From Methylobacterium terricola (GTDB taxonomy: Bacteria; Pseudomonadota; Alphaproteobacteria; Rhizobiales; Beijerinckiaceae), in NCBI RefSeq assembly GCF_006151805.1, contig NZ_VDDA01000014.1, forward strand, positions 62,001 to 126,000: a stretch of 64,000 nt of DNA, in the 5' to 3' direction. Numbering within the stretch: the first letter of the stretch is position 1; each line of letters starts with the position of its first letter. The notes below the pieces were generated by a model that ran no database searches, was not told the DNA's origin, and saw nothing but the letters and a program-made list of their open reading frames with translations. Both the position numbers and the translations under genes were made by a program. Shown here piece by piece: positions 1 to 8,820 of the stretch.

Positions 1-1025
1 GGCTCGATCCGGTCGTGGCGGATGTCGCGGTTGAAGCCGTTGAACTCCGCGGTGCCGGCGACGCGGAACCGGTCCCGGCCGAGGCGGCTCGTGACGATCT
101 TCGTCGCGTCGTCGAGGATGCTGACCTGCGGCGCCGCCTCCTGGCTCTCGGGCGTGTGCAGCTGCACGGTGATCGAGTAGCCCTTCACCGGATAGATGTT
201 CAGGCGGTCGCCGACGGCGGCGGCGAGATCCCGGCTGGCGCAGCCGGCGCAGATCACCACCCCGTCCACCTCGAGCGTCTCGCGCGCGGCGACCCGGGCG
301 CCGTCATCCTGCGCCGCCGGCCCCCAGCGGAGGCGCCAGCCCTCGCCGGCCGGCTCGATCGCCTCGATCGCGGCGTCGTAGCGGAACTGCACGCCGCGCC
401 GGGTGCAGGCCTCGGCGAGGCCGCGGGTGAACTTGTGGATGTCGCCGGTCGAGTCGGACGGCGTGAAGAAGCCGCCGTGATAGGCGCCCTGCAGGGTCGG
501 CTCGATCTGCCGGATCTCCTCGGGCGTCACCGCATCGCGGGCGAGCCCACCCTTGCGCAGCAGCGCATTGACCGCCAGCGCCTTCTCGAACCCGGCCCGG
601 TCGCGGTAGAAGTGCAGGATGCCGCGCTTCTCCAGGTTGAAATCGATGTTCTCCCGCTCGGCCATGGCGAACATCTGCTGGCGGGCGGCGAGCGCCAGGC
701 GCACCGTCTCGACGGTGTTGGCCTCGTAATGCCGGATCTGGCCGATGAACTCGGCCATCCAGGAATACTTGTGCCAGCTCGGCTTCGGGTTGACGAGCAG
801 CGGCGCGTCGCGCCGCATCATCCACTTGAGACCCTGGAGGATGGTCGCCGTCTTGTTCCAGACCTCGGCGTTGCTGACCGAGAGCTGGCCGCCATTGGCG
901 AACGAGGTCTCCATGGCGGCGTAGCGGTGCCGTTCGAGGACGGTGACGTCGTAGCCGCGCTGGATGAGCGCATAGGCGGTGGTCACGCCGGTGATGCCGG
1001 CGCCGATGACGGCGATGTGGGGCAT
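1..1025 (-). CDS. D-amino-acid dehydrogenase (DadA family), 3' end cut by window edge
   Basis: FAD-dependent deaminating oxidase of the DAO/DadA family, which normally oxidises D-amino acids (or glycine) to 2-oxo acids. The frame opens with MPHIAVIGAGITG, so the FAD-binding GxGxxG lies at residues 8-13 and the acidic residue ending the second strand (VLERH) at E31. An ETSFANGGQLS stretch typical of DadA follows. About 341 codons are present of the usual 410-430; the C-terminus lies beyond position 1. The ATG at 1023-1025 is about 50 nt downstream of a tandem glycine riboswitch, so glycine probably controls it. Glycine or sarcosine may therefore be the physiological substrate, but the exact substrate cannot be read from sequence. 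Confidence 0.9.
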   Translation of the reverse strand, partial: MPHIAVIGAGITGVTTAYALIQRGYDVTVLERHRYAAMETSFANGGQLSVSNAEVWNKTATILQGLKWMMRRDAPLLVNPKPSWHKYSWMAEFIGQIRHYEANTVETVRLALAARQQMFAMAERENIDFNLEKRGILHFYRDRAGFEKALAVNALLRKGGLARDAVTPEEIRQIEPTLQGAYHGGFFTPSDSTGDIHKFTRGLAEACTRRGVQFRYDAAIEAIEPAGEGWRLRWGPAAQDDGARVAARETLEVDGVVICAGCASRDLAAAVGDRLNIYPVKGYSITVQLHTPESQEAAPQVSILDDATKIVTSRLGRDRFRVAGTAEFNGFNRDIRHDRIE

Positions 1026-1074
1026 GGATCTGGTTTCCGTGAACGCGAGCGGCCGAAGGCGGGATGGCCCCGCC

Positions 1075-1280
1075 CTTTGCGCCCCCTCTGTCACGGTACC
1101 TGAGAGCGTCATCCGCCCGCTGACGCAGGCAGACATCCCCTTCGGTGGACGGCCTGTTGCAGCCGCCTCTCTCCAGAGCGTCCTGACGATACGGTCCTTT
1201 TGCCTGAGAGTTTCCGGGGGCGGTTGCTCCGTCGGCGTCGAGGTAGCGCGAAGGCCCCTCGATCTCTCCCGCATCGTCGT
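1075..1280 (-). promoter_or_regulatory. tandem glycine riboswitch (two aptamers)
   Basis: Read on the minus strand, aptamer I (about 1277 to 1190) has GGGAGAG, then CGCCGACGGAGCAA, then ACTCTCAGGCAAAAGGACCG, closed by CTCTGGAGAG. Aptamer II (about 1182 to 1080) has GAGAGAGGCGG, CACCGAAGGGGATG and CTCTCAGGTACCGTGACAGAGG. These are the conserved blocks of the gcvT-type glycine aptamer in correct order and spacing, with a short linker between the two copies. The element sits directly upstream of the DadA-family gene. Glycine riboswitches are best known from gcv operons and glycine transporters; control of an amino acid oxidase fits removal of excess glycine. Confidence 0.93.
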
Positions 1281-1718
1281 AGTGGACGCCGACACCCGTA
1301 TCCGCGCCGCCGCCGCCCGTCAAGGCGCTCCTGCACGGCTTTCGTGGACGATACGATCGAGTCGGCGATCGACTGTCGGATCACAATAGAAACGCGCATC
1401 CGGCGGACCCCGCGCGGCGATTGCAGCACGGCGAACGCTTCCTTACCTTTGGTCAGGCGCTGCGCACCGCCGATCGCCCACCGACGGCGATCGGCACGGA
1501 CGGAGCGGTCCCCGCCGCGCGTCGTCCGGCTTCCCCTCCGTCGCCCGTCGGATCCCCGGCCGGGGACGCGAAATGAGACGGAAGACCGACCCGAGTTGCC
1601 TGATTTTTTCTCAGTTCGGATCGTGCCCAACGATTGACATCCGATCCGGAATCGCGCCCATATGTCTAATCATAATCGGCAACCCTCGGTCGCCCTGCCC
1701 GTCCCGTCGGAGACCTGC
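1281..1718. other. divergent intergenic region between riboswitch and ABC operon
   Basis: No convincing gene is seen. Open frames here have no family resemblance and are antisense or spill-over frames. The region should hold the promoter of the riboswitch transcript (leftward) and that of the ABC operon (rightward). On the plus strand a TTGACA hexamer lies at 1634-1639, and a near-palindrome ATGTCTAATCAT at 1662-1673 resembles the ATGTATAGACAT site in front of hutH. Confidence 0.5.
1662..1673. promoter_or_regulatory. candidate HutC-type operator
   Basis: ATGTCTAATCAT shares ATGT-N-TA-N2-CAT with ATGTATAGACAT at 12247-12258 upstream of hutH. It lies about 45 nt before the first gene of the ABC importer whose last gene is coupled to hutC. 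HutC proteins (GntR family) bind short palindromes of the TGTATA/TATACA kind. The match is partial, so this is an inference from position and similarity. Confidence 0.4.
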
Positions 1719-2549
1719 ATGAACAAGCGCTTCTTCGTCCAGATCACCCTCGGGCTCGGCCTCGCAATGACCGTGCCGTCGCTGGCGCAGGCCCAGGACG
1801 CCCTGGCGCGCGTCAAGGCGGCGGGAACCCTGAAGGTCGGGACCGAGACCGCCTTCGCGCCGTTCGACTTCATCGACGCGACCGGCCAGCATGCCGGCTT
1901 CAACGTCGACGCTTTCGCGGAAGTCGGCAAGGAGCTCGGCGTCAAGATCCAGTGGGTCGAGCTGCCCTGGGAAGGCGTGCTGCCGGGGCTCGAGGCCGGG
2001 CAGTTCAACATGGTGGCGGGCCCCGCCACCATCACCAAGGCGCGCGTGGAGCGCTACCGGTTCCTGTCGCCCGTCGCCGAGGCGACCGTCGCGATCCTGC
2101 GGCGCGCGAAGGACGACACCATCAAGACGCCCCAGGACATCGCCGGCAAGACCGTCGGCGCCGGCAAGGCGACGGCGCAGCTCGCCCAGCTGAAGACCTT
2201 CAGCGCGACGCTGCCCAAGCCCGTGGAGCCGCGCGAGTATCCCGGCTTCAACGAAGCCTATGCCGACCTGGCGGCCGGGCGCATCGTCGCCGTGGCGAAC
2301 TCGCTGCCGAACATCGCCTTCGTCGCCTCGAAGCAGCCCAACGTCTTCGCGGTCGTGCAGCCGCCCTTCGGCCAGAAGAGCTATTTCGGTTATATCGGCA
2401 CGAAGAAGCCCGACGATCAGCCCCTGCTCGATGCCGTGCAGGCCGCGCTCGTGAAGATCAAGGCCGACGGCCGGATGAAGAAGCTGCAGGAGAAGTGGTT
2501 CGGCACGTCCTTCGAGACGCCGGACGTGGCGCCGGAGCCGAGCTTCTGA
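1719..2549 (+). CDS. polar amino acid ABC transporter substrate-binding protein (probable histidine importer)
   Basis: Periplasmic solute-binding protein of family 3 (HisJ/GlnH type), 276 aa. I chose the ATG at 1719 because it begins a normal Sec signal peptide (MNKRFFVQ..., cleavage after AQA near residue 25) and has GGAG about 7 nt upstream. An upstream in-frame ATG at 1662 would add 19 residues before the signal and would lie inside the candidate operator. The mature part starts with KAAGTLKVGTETAFAPFDF, the usual first strand and ligand loop of the family. Two permeases, an ATPase and hutC follow on the same strand, so histidine or its breakdown product urocanate is the likely ligand. The ligand itself is inferred from context only. 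Confidence 0.9.
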   Translation: MNKRFFVQITLGLGLAMTVPSLAQAQDALARVKAAGTLKVGTETAFAPFDFIDATGQHAGFNVDAFAEVGKELGVKIQWVELPWEGVLPGLEAGQFNMVAGPATITKARVERYRFLSPVAEATVAILRRAKDDTIKTPQDIAGKTVGAGKATAQLAQLKTFSATLPKPVEPREYPGFNEAYADLAAGRIVAVANSLPNIAFVASKQPNVFAVVQPPFGQKSYFGYIGTKKPDDQPLLDAVQAALVKIKADGRMKKLQEKWFGTSFETPDVAPEPSF

Positions 2550-2574
2550 TCCGGCCCGCGATCTCACGCGTGCG

Positions 2575-3219
2575 ATGACCGCCCAGCTGTTCGAACTGAT
2601 GCTGAAGGCGGCCGGCTACACGGTCGTCATCAGCGCCGCGTCGATCGCGATCGGCCTCGTGATCGGCATCCTGGTCTGCGCCGCCAAGCTCTCGCCGCGG
2701 CCGTGGCTGCGCTGGCCGGCGAGCCTGTTCGTGAGCTTCTTCCGGGGCGTCCCGCTCCTCGTCCAGCTCCTCCTGATCTACAACCTCCTGCCGGCGATCG
2801 GTCTCACGGTGCCGAGCATCGTGGCGGCGCTGATCGGCCTGTCGCTCTGCACCGCCGCCTACCAGGCCGAGAACCTGCGCGGCGGCTTCCAGAGCGTGCC
2901 GCGCGGCCTGCTGGAGGCCGCCGACATGGCGGGCCTGTCGCCCTGGCAGCAATTCAGCCGCATCCGCGCCCCGATCGCGTTGCGGCTCACCGTTCCGGCC
3001 CTCGTCAACGAGGCGATCCTGATCCTCAAGGCATCCTCGCTGATCTCGGTGGTCGGGGTGATCGAGCTGACGCGCACGGCGCAGAACCTCGCCGCCTCGA
3101 CCTACGAGCCGCTGCTGTTCTACTCGGTTGCGGGCGGCCTCTACCTCGCGATCAACTGGCTCGTCGCGGCCGGCGGCAGCCTGACCGAGCGCGCTTTGCG
3201 CCGGGGGCGGCTGGCATGA
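2575..3219 (+). CDS. amino acid ABC transporter permease (HisM/HisQ type)
   Basis: Inner-membrane permease subunit, 214 aa, of the polar amino acid (PAAT) family. It is hydrophobic throughout with about five membrane segments. The cytoplasmic coupling loop near residues 100-135 ([20 protein letters not shown] followed by ADMAGLS) has the EAA-type pattern that docks on the ATPase. The gene starts 25 nt after the binding protein. Its stop TGA (3217-3219) overlaps the ATG of the second permease at 3216, so the two are translationally coupled and probably form a heterodimer. Confidence 0.92.
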   Translation: MTAQLFELMLKAAGYTVVISAASIAIGLVIGILVCAAKLSPRPWLRWPASLFVSFFRGVPLLVQLLLIYNLLPAIGLTVPSIVAALIGLSLCTAAYQAENLRGGFQSVPRGLLEAADMAGLSPWQQFSRIRAPIALRLTVPALVNEAILILKASSLISVVGVIELTRTAQNLAASTYEPLLFYSVAGGLYLAINWLVAAGGSLTERALRRGRLA

Positions 3220-3878
3220 GCTTCGACGGATCGGTCATCCTCGCGGCCCTGCCGGCGATCCTGTCCGGGCTCACGGTCACGCTCGGCATCTGGGTGGCGG
3301 CGACCGTGCTGGGCATCGCGCTGGGCTTCGTCGTCGCCGCGCTCCGGCATTTCGGCCCGCGGCCCCTCGGCCTTTCCTTACGCCTCGTGGTCGAGGTCCT
3401 GCGGGGCACGCCGTTCCTGATCCAGATCTTCCTGCTCTATTTCGGCGGGCCGTTCGTCGGGATCAGCCTCGATCCGGTGCCGGCCGGGCTGCTGGGCTTG
3501 AGCGTCTACGCCGCGGCCTACTTCTCGGAGATCTTCCGGGCGGGCTTTGCCGCCGTGCCGCGGGGCCATGTCGAGGCGGCGCAATGCGTCGGCTTGAGCC
3601 AGGCCCAGATCGTCCGGCGCATCCTGATCCCCGAGATGACCATGCTGGTCCTGCCGCAATGCGTGAACATGGCGGTGATCCTGGTCAAGGAGACCGCCGT
3701 CCTGTCGATCATCGCGGTGCCGGAGGCGACCGCGGTCATCAGTGCGCTCGGCTCGCAGCAATACGCCTTCGTCGAATCGCTCTTCCTGCTCGCCATCATC
3801 TACTGGGGGCTGGTCGAGGCCTGCGGCCGAGCCGGAAGCGCGCTCGAAACCCGGCTCTCGAAGTTCAGGTTCGCATGA
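3216..3878 (+). CDS. amino acid ABC transporter permease (second subunit)
   Basis: Second PAAT permease, 220 aa, starting [18 protein letters not shown]. The family region [20 protein letters not shown] and the coupling loop [20 protein letters not shown] are visible. The ATG at 3216 overlaps the previous stop (ATGA). The frame is open far upstream, but that extension is out-of-frame readthrough of the first permease. The stop at 3876-3878 overlaps the ATPase ATG in the same way. This is the partner of the preceding permease in the importer. Confidence 0.92.
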   Translation: MSFDGSVILAALPAILSGLTVTLGIWVAATVLGIALGFVVAALRHFGPRPLGLSLRLVVEVLRGTPFLIQIFLLYFGGPFVGISLDPVPAGLLGLSVYAAAYFSEIFRAGFAAVPRGHVEAAQCVGLSQAQIVRRILIPEMTMLVLPQCVNMAVILVKETAVLSIIAVPEATAVISALGSQQYAFVESLFLLAIIYWGLVEACGRAGSALETRLSKFRFA

Positions 3879-4675
3879 CGCACCCCGCCATCGCCATCCG
3901 CCGCCTGTCGAAGAGCTACGGCCAGACCGAGGTCCTGCACGGCATCGACCTCGAGATCGCCCGCGGCGCCACCACCTGCCTGATCGGCCCGTCGGGCTCG
4001 GGCAAGTCGACGCTGCTGCGCTGCATCGCCTTCCTGGAGGAGGCGACGACGGGCACCATCCTGATCGACGGGCAGCCGCTCGGCTTCGAGGAGGGGGCGG
4101 ACGGCCGGCGCATCCGCCTGCCCCCGCAGCGGATCCGCACGGTGCGGTCCGGCATCGGCATGGTGTTCCAGCAATTCAATTTGTGGCCGCACATGACGGC
4201 GCTCGGCAACGTCACCGAGGCGCTGGTCACCGTGAAGGGCTTGGTCCGCGCGGAGGCCGAGGCCCGCGGCATGGCGCAGCTGCGCCGGGTCGGGCTCGAG
4301 GCCCGGGCCAAGCATTACCCGTCCGAGCTCTCCGGCGGCCAGCAGCAGCGCGTCGCGATCGCCCGCGCGCTCGCGCTCGAGCCGGAGATTCTCCTGTTCG
4401 ACGAGCCGACCGCCTCGCTCGATCCCGAGCTGACCGGCGAGGTGCTGAACGTGATGCGCGATCTCGGGGAGGACGGCATGACGATGGTGGTCGTCACGCA
4501 CGAGATCGGCTTCGCGGCGACCGTCGGCGAGCGCATCGTCTTCCTCGATCACGGCCGCGTCCTCCTCAACGGAACGCCGTCCGAGCTGTTCGCCCCGCCG
4601 CGCCACCCCCGCCTGACCCAGTTCCTCGAAACCTACCTCGACCGCGGGGCGGCGATGTTGCTGAAGCCCGCGTGA
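3875..4675 (+). CDS. amino acid ABC transporter ATP-binding protein
   Basis: ATPase subunit, 266 aa. Walker [10 protein letters not shown] lies at residues 38-46, the Q-loop is in [12 protein letters not shown], the signature is LSGGQQQR, Walker B is [12 protein letters not shown] and the H-loop is [10 protein letters not shown] short insert after the second strand ([17 protein letters not shown]) is typical of the HisP/GlnQ group. The ATG at 3875 overlaps the upstream stop, and its own stop TGA (4673-4675) overlaps the GTG start of hutC. Together with 1719-3878 it forms a complete importer. Confidence 0.94.
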   Translation: MTHPAIAIRRLSKSYGQTEVLHGIDLEIARGATTCLIGPSGSGKSTLLRCIAFLEEATTGTILIDGQPLGFEEGADGRRIRLPPQRIRTVRSGIGMVFQQFNLWPHMTALGNVTEALVTVKGLVRAEAEARGMAQLRRVGLEARAKHYPSELSGGQQQRVAIARALALEPEILLFDEPTASLDPELTGEVLNVMRDLGEDGMTMVVVTHEIGFAATVGERIVFLDHGRVLLNGTPSELFAPPRHPRLTQFLETYLDRGAAMLLKPA

Positions 4676-5463
4676 GCCCGCCCCTTCGCCCGACCCGCCC
4701 CGAACCCGGCTCCGCCCCCCCGGGCGCCCGCAAGGGCGGGACCCGGCACGACCACATCGTCGAGGACATCCGCTCGCTCATCGTCGACGGCCGCTGGCCG
4801 CCGGGATCCCAGCTCCCGGTCGAGACCGAGCTGGCCGAGCGCTACGGCGTGTCGCGCATGACCATGAACAAGGCGCTGGGCCAGCTGGCGCGCGACGGCT
4901 TCCTCGTCCGGCGCAAGAAGAGCGGGACGCAGGTCGCGCAGCCCCGCGCCGAATCCGCCGTGGTGGCGATCGTCGATATCCGCGACGAGGTGCGCCGCTC
5001 GGGCCGGGCCTACCGCTTCCACCTGCTGGCGCGCCGCGCGCGGCCGGGCCGGGAGGAGGACGCGCTGCTGCTGGGCGCCGCGCCCGGGGTCGGGGAGGTC
5101 GTGTGGCTGCAGGGCCTGCACCTGGCCGACGACCGTCCCTTCTGCCTCGAGACCCGCCTCATCAACCCCGCCATCGCCGAGGGCGCGAAGGCCCAGGACT
5201 TCACCGACCTCACCCCGGGGGGCTGGCTGCTCGGGGCCGTGCCCTGGAGCGTGGCAAGCCATCGCGTCCGGGCCGTCAACGCGACCGCGGCCGAGGCCAA
5301 GCTCCTGGAACTCGCGGTCGGCGAGGCCTGCCTGGAGATCGTCCGCCGCACCCAGGCCGCGGGCGAATGGGTGACCGGCGTGCGGCTGCTCTATCCGGGC
5401 AGCGAGCACCAGCTGGTGGCGAATTTCGGTCCGGAGGCCGGGGGCGGGCCGGGGCGAGGGTGA
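4672..5463 (+). CDS. hutC: HutC-type histidine utilisation repressor (GntR family)
   Basis: GntR transcription factor of the HutC subfamily, 263 aa, starting at a GTG that overlaps the ATPase stop (GTGA). Residues about 23-90 form the winged helix ([36 protein letters not shown]). The rest is a UTRA effector domain with HutC hallmarks: a [15 protein letters not shown] segment, AQDFTDLTP, and a C-terminal [15 protein letters not shown]. HutC proteins repress hut genes and release DNA on binding urocanate. Coupling to an amino acid importer indicates that histidine or urocanate uptake is controlled by the same protein. The hutG-hutH genes lie 5 kb away on the other strand. Confidence 0.88.
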   Translation: MSPPLRPTRPEPGSAPPGARKGGTRHDHIVEDIRSLIVDGRWPPGSQLPVETELAERYGVSRMTMNKALGQLARDGFLVRRKKSGTQVAQPRAESAVVAIVDIRDEVRRSGRAYRFHLLARRARPGREEDALLLGAAPGVGEVVWLQGLHLADDRPFCLETRLINPAIAEGAKAQDFTDLTPGGWLLGAVPWSVASHRVRAVNATAAEAKLLELAVGEACLEIVRRTQAAGEWVTGVRLLYPGSEHQLVANFGPEAGGGPGRG

Positions 5464-5781
5464 GATCCACCCGGCCCGACCGCGCCAAGCTCGAAACCCA
5501 ACCGGCTTGACCATGCGCGGGCTGCTTGCGGCCGGTCGATGCCATAAGGTCATCGTGCATAAAATCCAATCGGCGGAATATGATCCGAAATCCAGAATGA
5601 GACTTCGCAAAGGGTCCGTCTGACTGCGACGGCGCACGGATGGAGCCGCTTCGCGGCACTTCTTGTGCCGGATCCCGGATCACCCTCCACGTCGTTTCAG
5701 TTGGTCGGAAAAGGGCGGCGCGAACCAGGAGCCGTCGAGTTGCGCAAGGCGCTCGACGGCTGGACTCGCGCGACCGACGCC
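5464..5781. other. intergenic region between convergent genes, with a dispersed repeat
   Basis: Non-coding between hutC and the flavin reductase, which converge. It has a moderately AT-rich stretch near 5545-5600 and a copy of a dispersed repeat at 5643-5682. No convincing reading frame and no clear U-tract terminator were seen. Confidence 0.5.
5643..5682 (-). repeat. dispersed GGGATCC / GCCGCGAAGCGGC repeat, single copy
   Basis: The reverse strand reads GATCCGGGATCC, then GGCACAAGAA, then GTGCCGCGAAGCGGCT. The same string with a few changes occurs at 48479-48517, and again, inverted, at 48549-48590. It lies between two convergent genes, as REP-like elements often do. It was found by eye; its genome-wide copy number is unknown. 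Confidence 0.65.
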
Positions 5782-6318
5782 TCACCCCTCCCCGGCCGCG
5801 AACCGGCCGTAACTCCCGTCGCAATACAGCAGTGGATCGCTCCCCTGCTCGCCGATCGCGCCGGCGATCCGGGCGATCAGGACGGAATGCGTGCCGTAAT
5901 CGTGGCTGGCGTCGATCGCGCAGAACAGGGTCGCCTGCGCCTCCGCCAGCCAGGGCAGGCCCACGATCGCGTCCTCGGCGTCCCGCAGCCGCCGCCAGGT
6001 GCCGTGGTTGAAGCGCGTCGCCGAAGGCGCCTCGGCGATGGCCGAGGCGAGGTCGCGGTGCGGCGCGGCCATGAGGCCGAGGGAGAAGGCGCCGCGCCCG
6101 CGCAACGCCTCGTGCGCCGAGGCGGAGCGGTTGATGCAGACGAGGAGCGAGGGCGGGTCCATCGAGACCGAGCTGACCGCCGTCGCCAGCATCGCGTGGC
6201 GCGCCGCGCCGTGCTCGGTGGCGATCACCGCCACGGTCGAGCCGAACCCGCGCCAGACCTGGCGAAAGGTCTCGGCATCGCCCGGCCGCAGCTCAGGCCC
6301 GGCCTCGTCTCCGCTCAT
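5782..6318 (-). CDS. flavin reductase (FMN-binding split-barrel), partner of the LLM monooxygenase
   Basis: Flavin reductase-like protein, 178 aa, the usual size for NtaB/HpaC-type NAD(P)H:FMN oxidoreductases. The order is typical: FRQVWRGFGSTVAVIATEHG at the N-terminus, then AVSSVSMDPPSLLVCINRSA (the FMN-binding loop after the SxxPP strand), and a late HDYGTHSVLIARI segment with the conserved H near the flavin. It lies 67 nt downstream of the LLM-class monooxygenase on the same strand, so it probably supplies reduced FMN to that enzyme. Confidence 0.88.
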   Translation of the reverse strand: MSGDEAGPELRPGDAETFRQVWRGFGSTVAVIATEHGAARHAMLATAVSSVSMDPPSLLVCINRSASAHEALRGRGAFSLGLMAAPHRDLASAIAEAPSATRFNHGTWRRLRDAEDAIVGLPWLAEAQATLFCAIDASHDYGTHSVLIARIAGAIGEQGSDPLLYCDGSYGRFAAGEG

Positions 6319-6385
6319 CGCATCCGCTCCCGATCGCCGCTCCTGTTGCGGCGCACACTATCGTAGGGCATCCGGACAGCAATCG

Positions 6386-7744
6386 TCATGCCGACGCTCT
6401 CCCCCGCGCAAGGGCGTGGCGGGTCGGCGGGGTGGACAGGCCGAGATTGGCCCGCAGCGTCAGGCCCTCGTACTCCTCGCGGAACAGGCCGCGGCGCTGC
6501 AGCTCGGGCACCACGAGGCGGGTGAAGTCTTCGAGGCTCGACGGCAGGGTCGGGCACATCAGGATGAAACCGTCCGCGGCCTTCGTCTCGAACCATTCCT
6601 GCATGAAGTCGGCCACGTCGGCCGGCGTGCCGGTCAGCCCGTTGCCGGTATGCCGGCGGGCGTAATGGGTGATCAGCTCGCGCATCGTGTGGCCCTGGCT
6701 GACGAACTCCTTCAGCTCCTCGAACATCGCCTTCGACCCCTTGGCGCCTGCTGGCATCCGCTCCATCGGGAACGGCTTGTCGAGGTCGGCGCCGTGGAGG
6801 TCGGTCTCCAGGAATTCCTGCAGCATCAAGAGCCCGACATCCGGGTGCATCAGCGTCACCAGCGCCTCGGCCTTCGCCTCGGCCTCCGCGCGGGTCTCGC
6901 CGACATTGATGACGATCCCGGGCAGGATCTTGAGGTCGTCGGTGTCGCGGCCGTAACGGGCCATCCGGCCCTTCACGTTGGCGTAGAAGGCGCGGTTCTT
7001 CTCGATGTTCGAGGCGAGCGAGAACACCATCTCGGCGGTGCGGGCGGCGAGCTCCATGCCCTGCTCGGAGCCGCCGGCCTGCGCGATCACCGGCCGCCCC
7101 TGCGGCGTGCGGGCGATGTTGAGCGGGCCGCGGACCTGGAAGTGCTTGCCCGTGTGGTTGAGCGCGTGGAGCTTGTCCTTGTCGTGGTAGAGGCCGCTCT
7201 CCCGGTCGAGGAGCAGGGCATCGTCCTCGAAGCTGTCCCAGAGGCCGAAGACGGTGTCGATGAACTCCTCGCCACGCTCGTAGCGCTCGGCATGCGGCGC
7301 CAGCCCCTCGCGGTTGTAGTTGTAGCCGGTCTCGTCGTGGTCCGAGGTCACGACGTTCCAGGCGATCCGGCCGCGGGAGATGTGATCGGCCGAGGCGAAC
7401 AGCCGGGCGATGTTGTAAGGCTCGTAGTAGCTCGTCGAGGCCGTCGCCACGAAGCCGATCCGGTCGGTGTGCTGCGACAGGGCGGTGATGGCGGTGATCG
7501 GCTCGAACCGGTTCATCTTGGTGGGATTGCGGGCGAGCGCCCCCGCATCGCCGACCGCGCTCGCCGGGCTGTCGGCGAAGAACATGAAGTCGAGCTTTCC
7601 CGCTTCCGAGATCTTGGCGCAGCGGGTCAGGTGGCCGAGATCGTTGGCGCCGCGCACGTCGCTGTCCGGGTGCAGCCACGCCGCCGGGTGGAAGCCGAAG
7701 GTGTAGACGAACGTGCCGAGCTTGAGCTTGTCCGGGCGGGGCAT
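6386..7744 (-). CDS. LLM-class flavin-dependent monooxygenase (nitrilotriacetate/dibenzothiophene monooxygenase type)
   Basis: Bacterial luciferase-like TIM-barrel monooxygenase, 452 aa, in the NtaA/SnaA/DszA/SoxA group, which uses FMNH2 from a separate reductase and O2. Family features seen are KLGTFVYTFGFHPAAWLHPDSD at the N-terminus, RCAKISEAGKLDFMFFADSPA, the GRIAWNVVTSDH motif, the long HTGKHFQVRGPLNIARTPQG insert and IAQAGGSEQG. It is transcribed away from the LysR gene at 7909 and followed by its flavin reductase. Relatives attack chelators, sulfonates or aromatic sulfur compounds; the substrate cannot be told from sequence. Confidence 0.9.
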   Translation of the reverse strand: MPRPDKLKLGTFVYTFGFHPAAWLHPDSDVRGANDLGHLTRCAKISEAGKLDFMFFADSPASAVGDAGALARNPTKMNRFEPITAITALSQHTDRIGFVATASTSYYEPYNIARLFASADHISRGRIAWNVVTSDHDETGYNYNREGLAPHAERYERGEEFIDTVFGLWDSFEDDALLLDRESGLYHDKDKLHALNHTGKHFQVRGPLNIARTPQGRPVIAQAGGSEQGMELAARTAEMVFSLASNIEKNRAFYANVKGRMARYGRDTDDLKILPGIVINVGETRAEAEAKAEALVTLMHPDVGLLMLQEFLETDLHGADLDKPFPMERMPAGAKGSKAMFEELKEFVSQGHTMRELITHYARRHTGNGLTGTPADVADFMQEWFETKAADGFILMCPTLPSSLEDFTRLVVPELQRRGLFREEYEGLTLRANLGLSTPPTRHALARGRASA

Positions 7745-7908
7745 TCGCGGGTCTCCTCGGGGGCGGGGCTTTTCGCCTGCGGCCTGGCTCCGGCAGGCGC
7801 GGCGCGGTCTCGACGGGCGCAGTATGCCCGGGAGCGGGCTTGCCGGGATCGCAGAAATTCTGCTTCAAGCGTCAGGCAATCTGTGCAGCGCACGAGATCG
7901 GACCCGTC

Positions 7909-8820
7909 ATGTCCCCCCTCCCCCCGCTGAAGGCGCTCCAGGCCTTCGACGCGCTCGGGCGGACCGGCAGCCTCGCGCGCGCCGCCGCCGACCTCGGGGT
8001 GACGCCGGGCGCGATCGGCCAGCAGCTGCGCAAGCTCGAAGAGGCCGTGAAGGCGCGGCTCGTCGAGCATGACGGCCGGGCCTTGCGCCTGACGCCGCTC
8101 GGCGCGACCTACCACGCGCAAGTTCGCCAGGGCTTCGCGGCCTTCGCGGACGCCGCCGCCACCTTGCGGGACGCCAACGCCGACATCATCGTGCTGTCCT
8201 GCCTGACGACGGTGCTGGGCAAGTGGATCGGCCGGCGGATGCGGGACTGGACGGAGCTCGATGCCCAGGCCCGGATCTCCCTCGTCGGCAGCGATGCCGA
8301 GCCGGATCTGGCCCAGGGCGGGGCCGACCTGCGCATCTATTACGGCGGCCGCCTGCACCCGCCGCACCGCACCGAGCTGTTCACCGACCACATCGTGCCT
8401 GTCTGCGCGCCCGCCCTGATCGCGGGGCAGCGCCTGTCCGGCCCGGCCGAGATCCTGCGCTTTCCCCTGCTCCACATTGCCTGGAACCCGCGCTTCGGCG
8501 CGAATCCCGGCTGGGCGGAATGGGGCCGGCTGATCGGCGCCAAGCCACCGCCCGCCAACCTGACCTACGGGCTGTCCGGCAGCGCGATCGACGCGGCGCT
8601 CGCCGGCCAGGGCGTCGTGCTCGGGCAGCTCGCCTTCATCGGGCCGGAGCTGGAATCGGGCCGGCTGGTCATCCCGTTCGACCTGCGCCTGCCCCTGCCC
8701 GAACCGTATTACCTGGCCTGGAACCCCGATTCCCTGAAGAAGCCCGGCGCGCGGGCCTTCCACCGCTGGCTCCTCGGCGAAGGCCGGGCCCAGGGCCTCG
8801 CCTCCGCCCCGCCGCTATGA
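7909..8820 (+). CDS. LysR-family transcriptional regulator (GcvA-like)
   Basis: LysR-type regulator, 303 aa. I start it at the ATG at 7909 (MSPLPPLKALQAFDALGRTG), which gives the normal N-terminal helix-turn-helix; an upstream ATG would add 23 unrelated residues. The recognition helix is in DLGVTPGAIGQQLRKLEE, and the effector domain follows from about residue 90. The PPLKALQAFDA opening is that of the GcvA subgroup. It is divergent from the LLM monooxygenase with 164 nt between starts, so that operon is the likely target. Its 3' end overlaps hutD by 6 nt on the opposite strand. Confidence 0.88.
   Translation: MSPLPPLKALQAFDALGRTGSLARAAADLGVTPGAIGQQLRKLEEAVKARLVEHDGRALRLTPLGATYHAQVRQGFAAFADAAATLRDANADIIVLSCLTTVLGKWIGRRMRDWTELDAQARISLVGSDAEPDLAQGGADLRIYYGGRLHPPHRTELFTDHIVPVCAPALIAGQRLSGPAEILRFPLLHIAWNPRFGANPGWAEWGRLIGAKPPPANLTYGLSGSAIDAALAGQGVVLGQLAFIGPELESGRLVIPFDLRLPLPEPYYLAWNPDSLKKPGARAFHRWLLGEGRAQGLASAPPL

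Noticed and set aside
1109-1637. Overlapping frames on both strands between the riboswitch and the ABC operon
   Set aside because: They cross the riboswitch and are Arg-rich without any recognisable domain; better explained as non-coding leader DNA.
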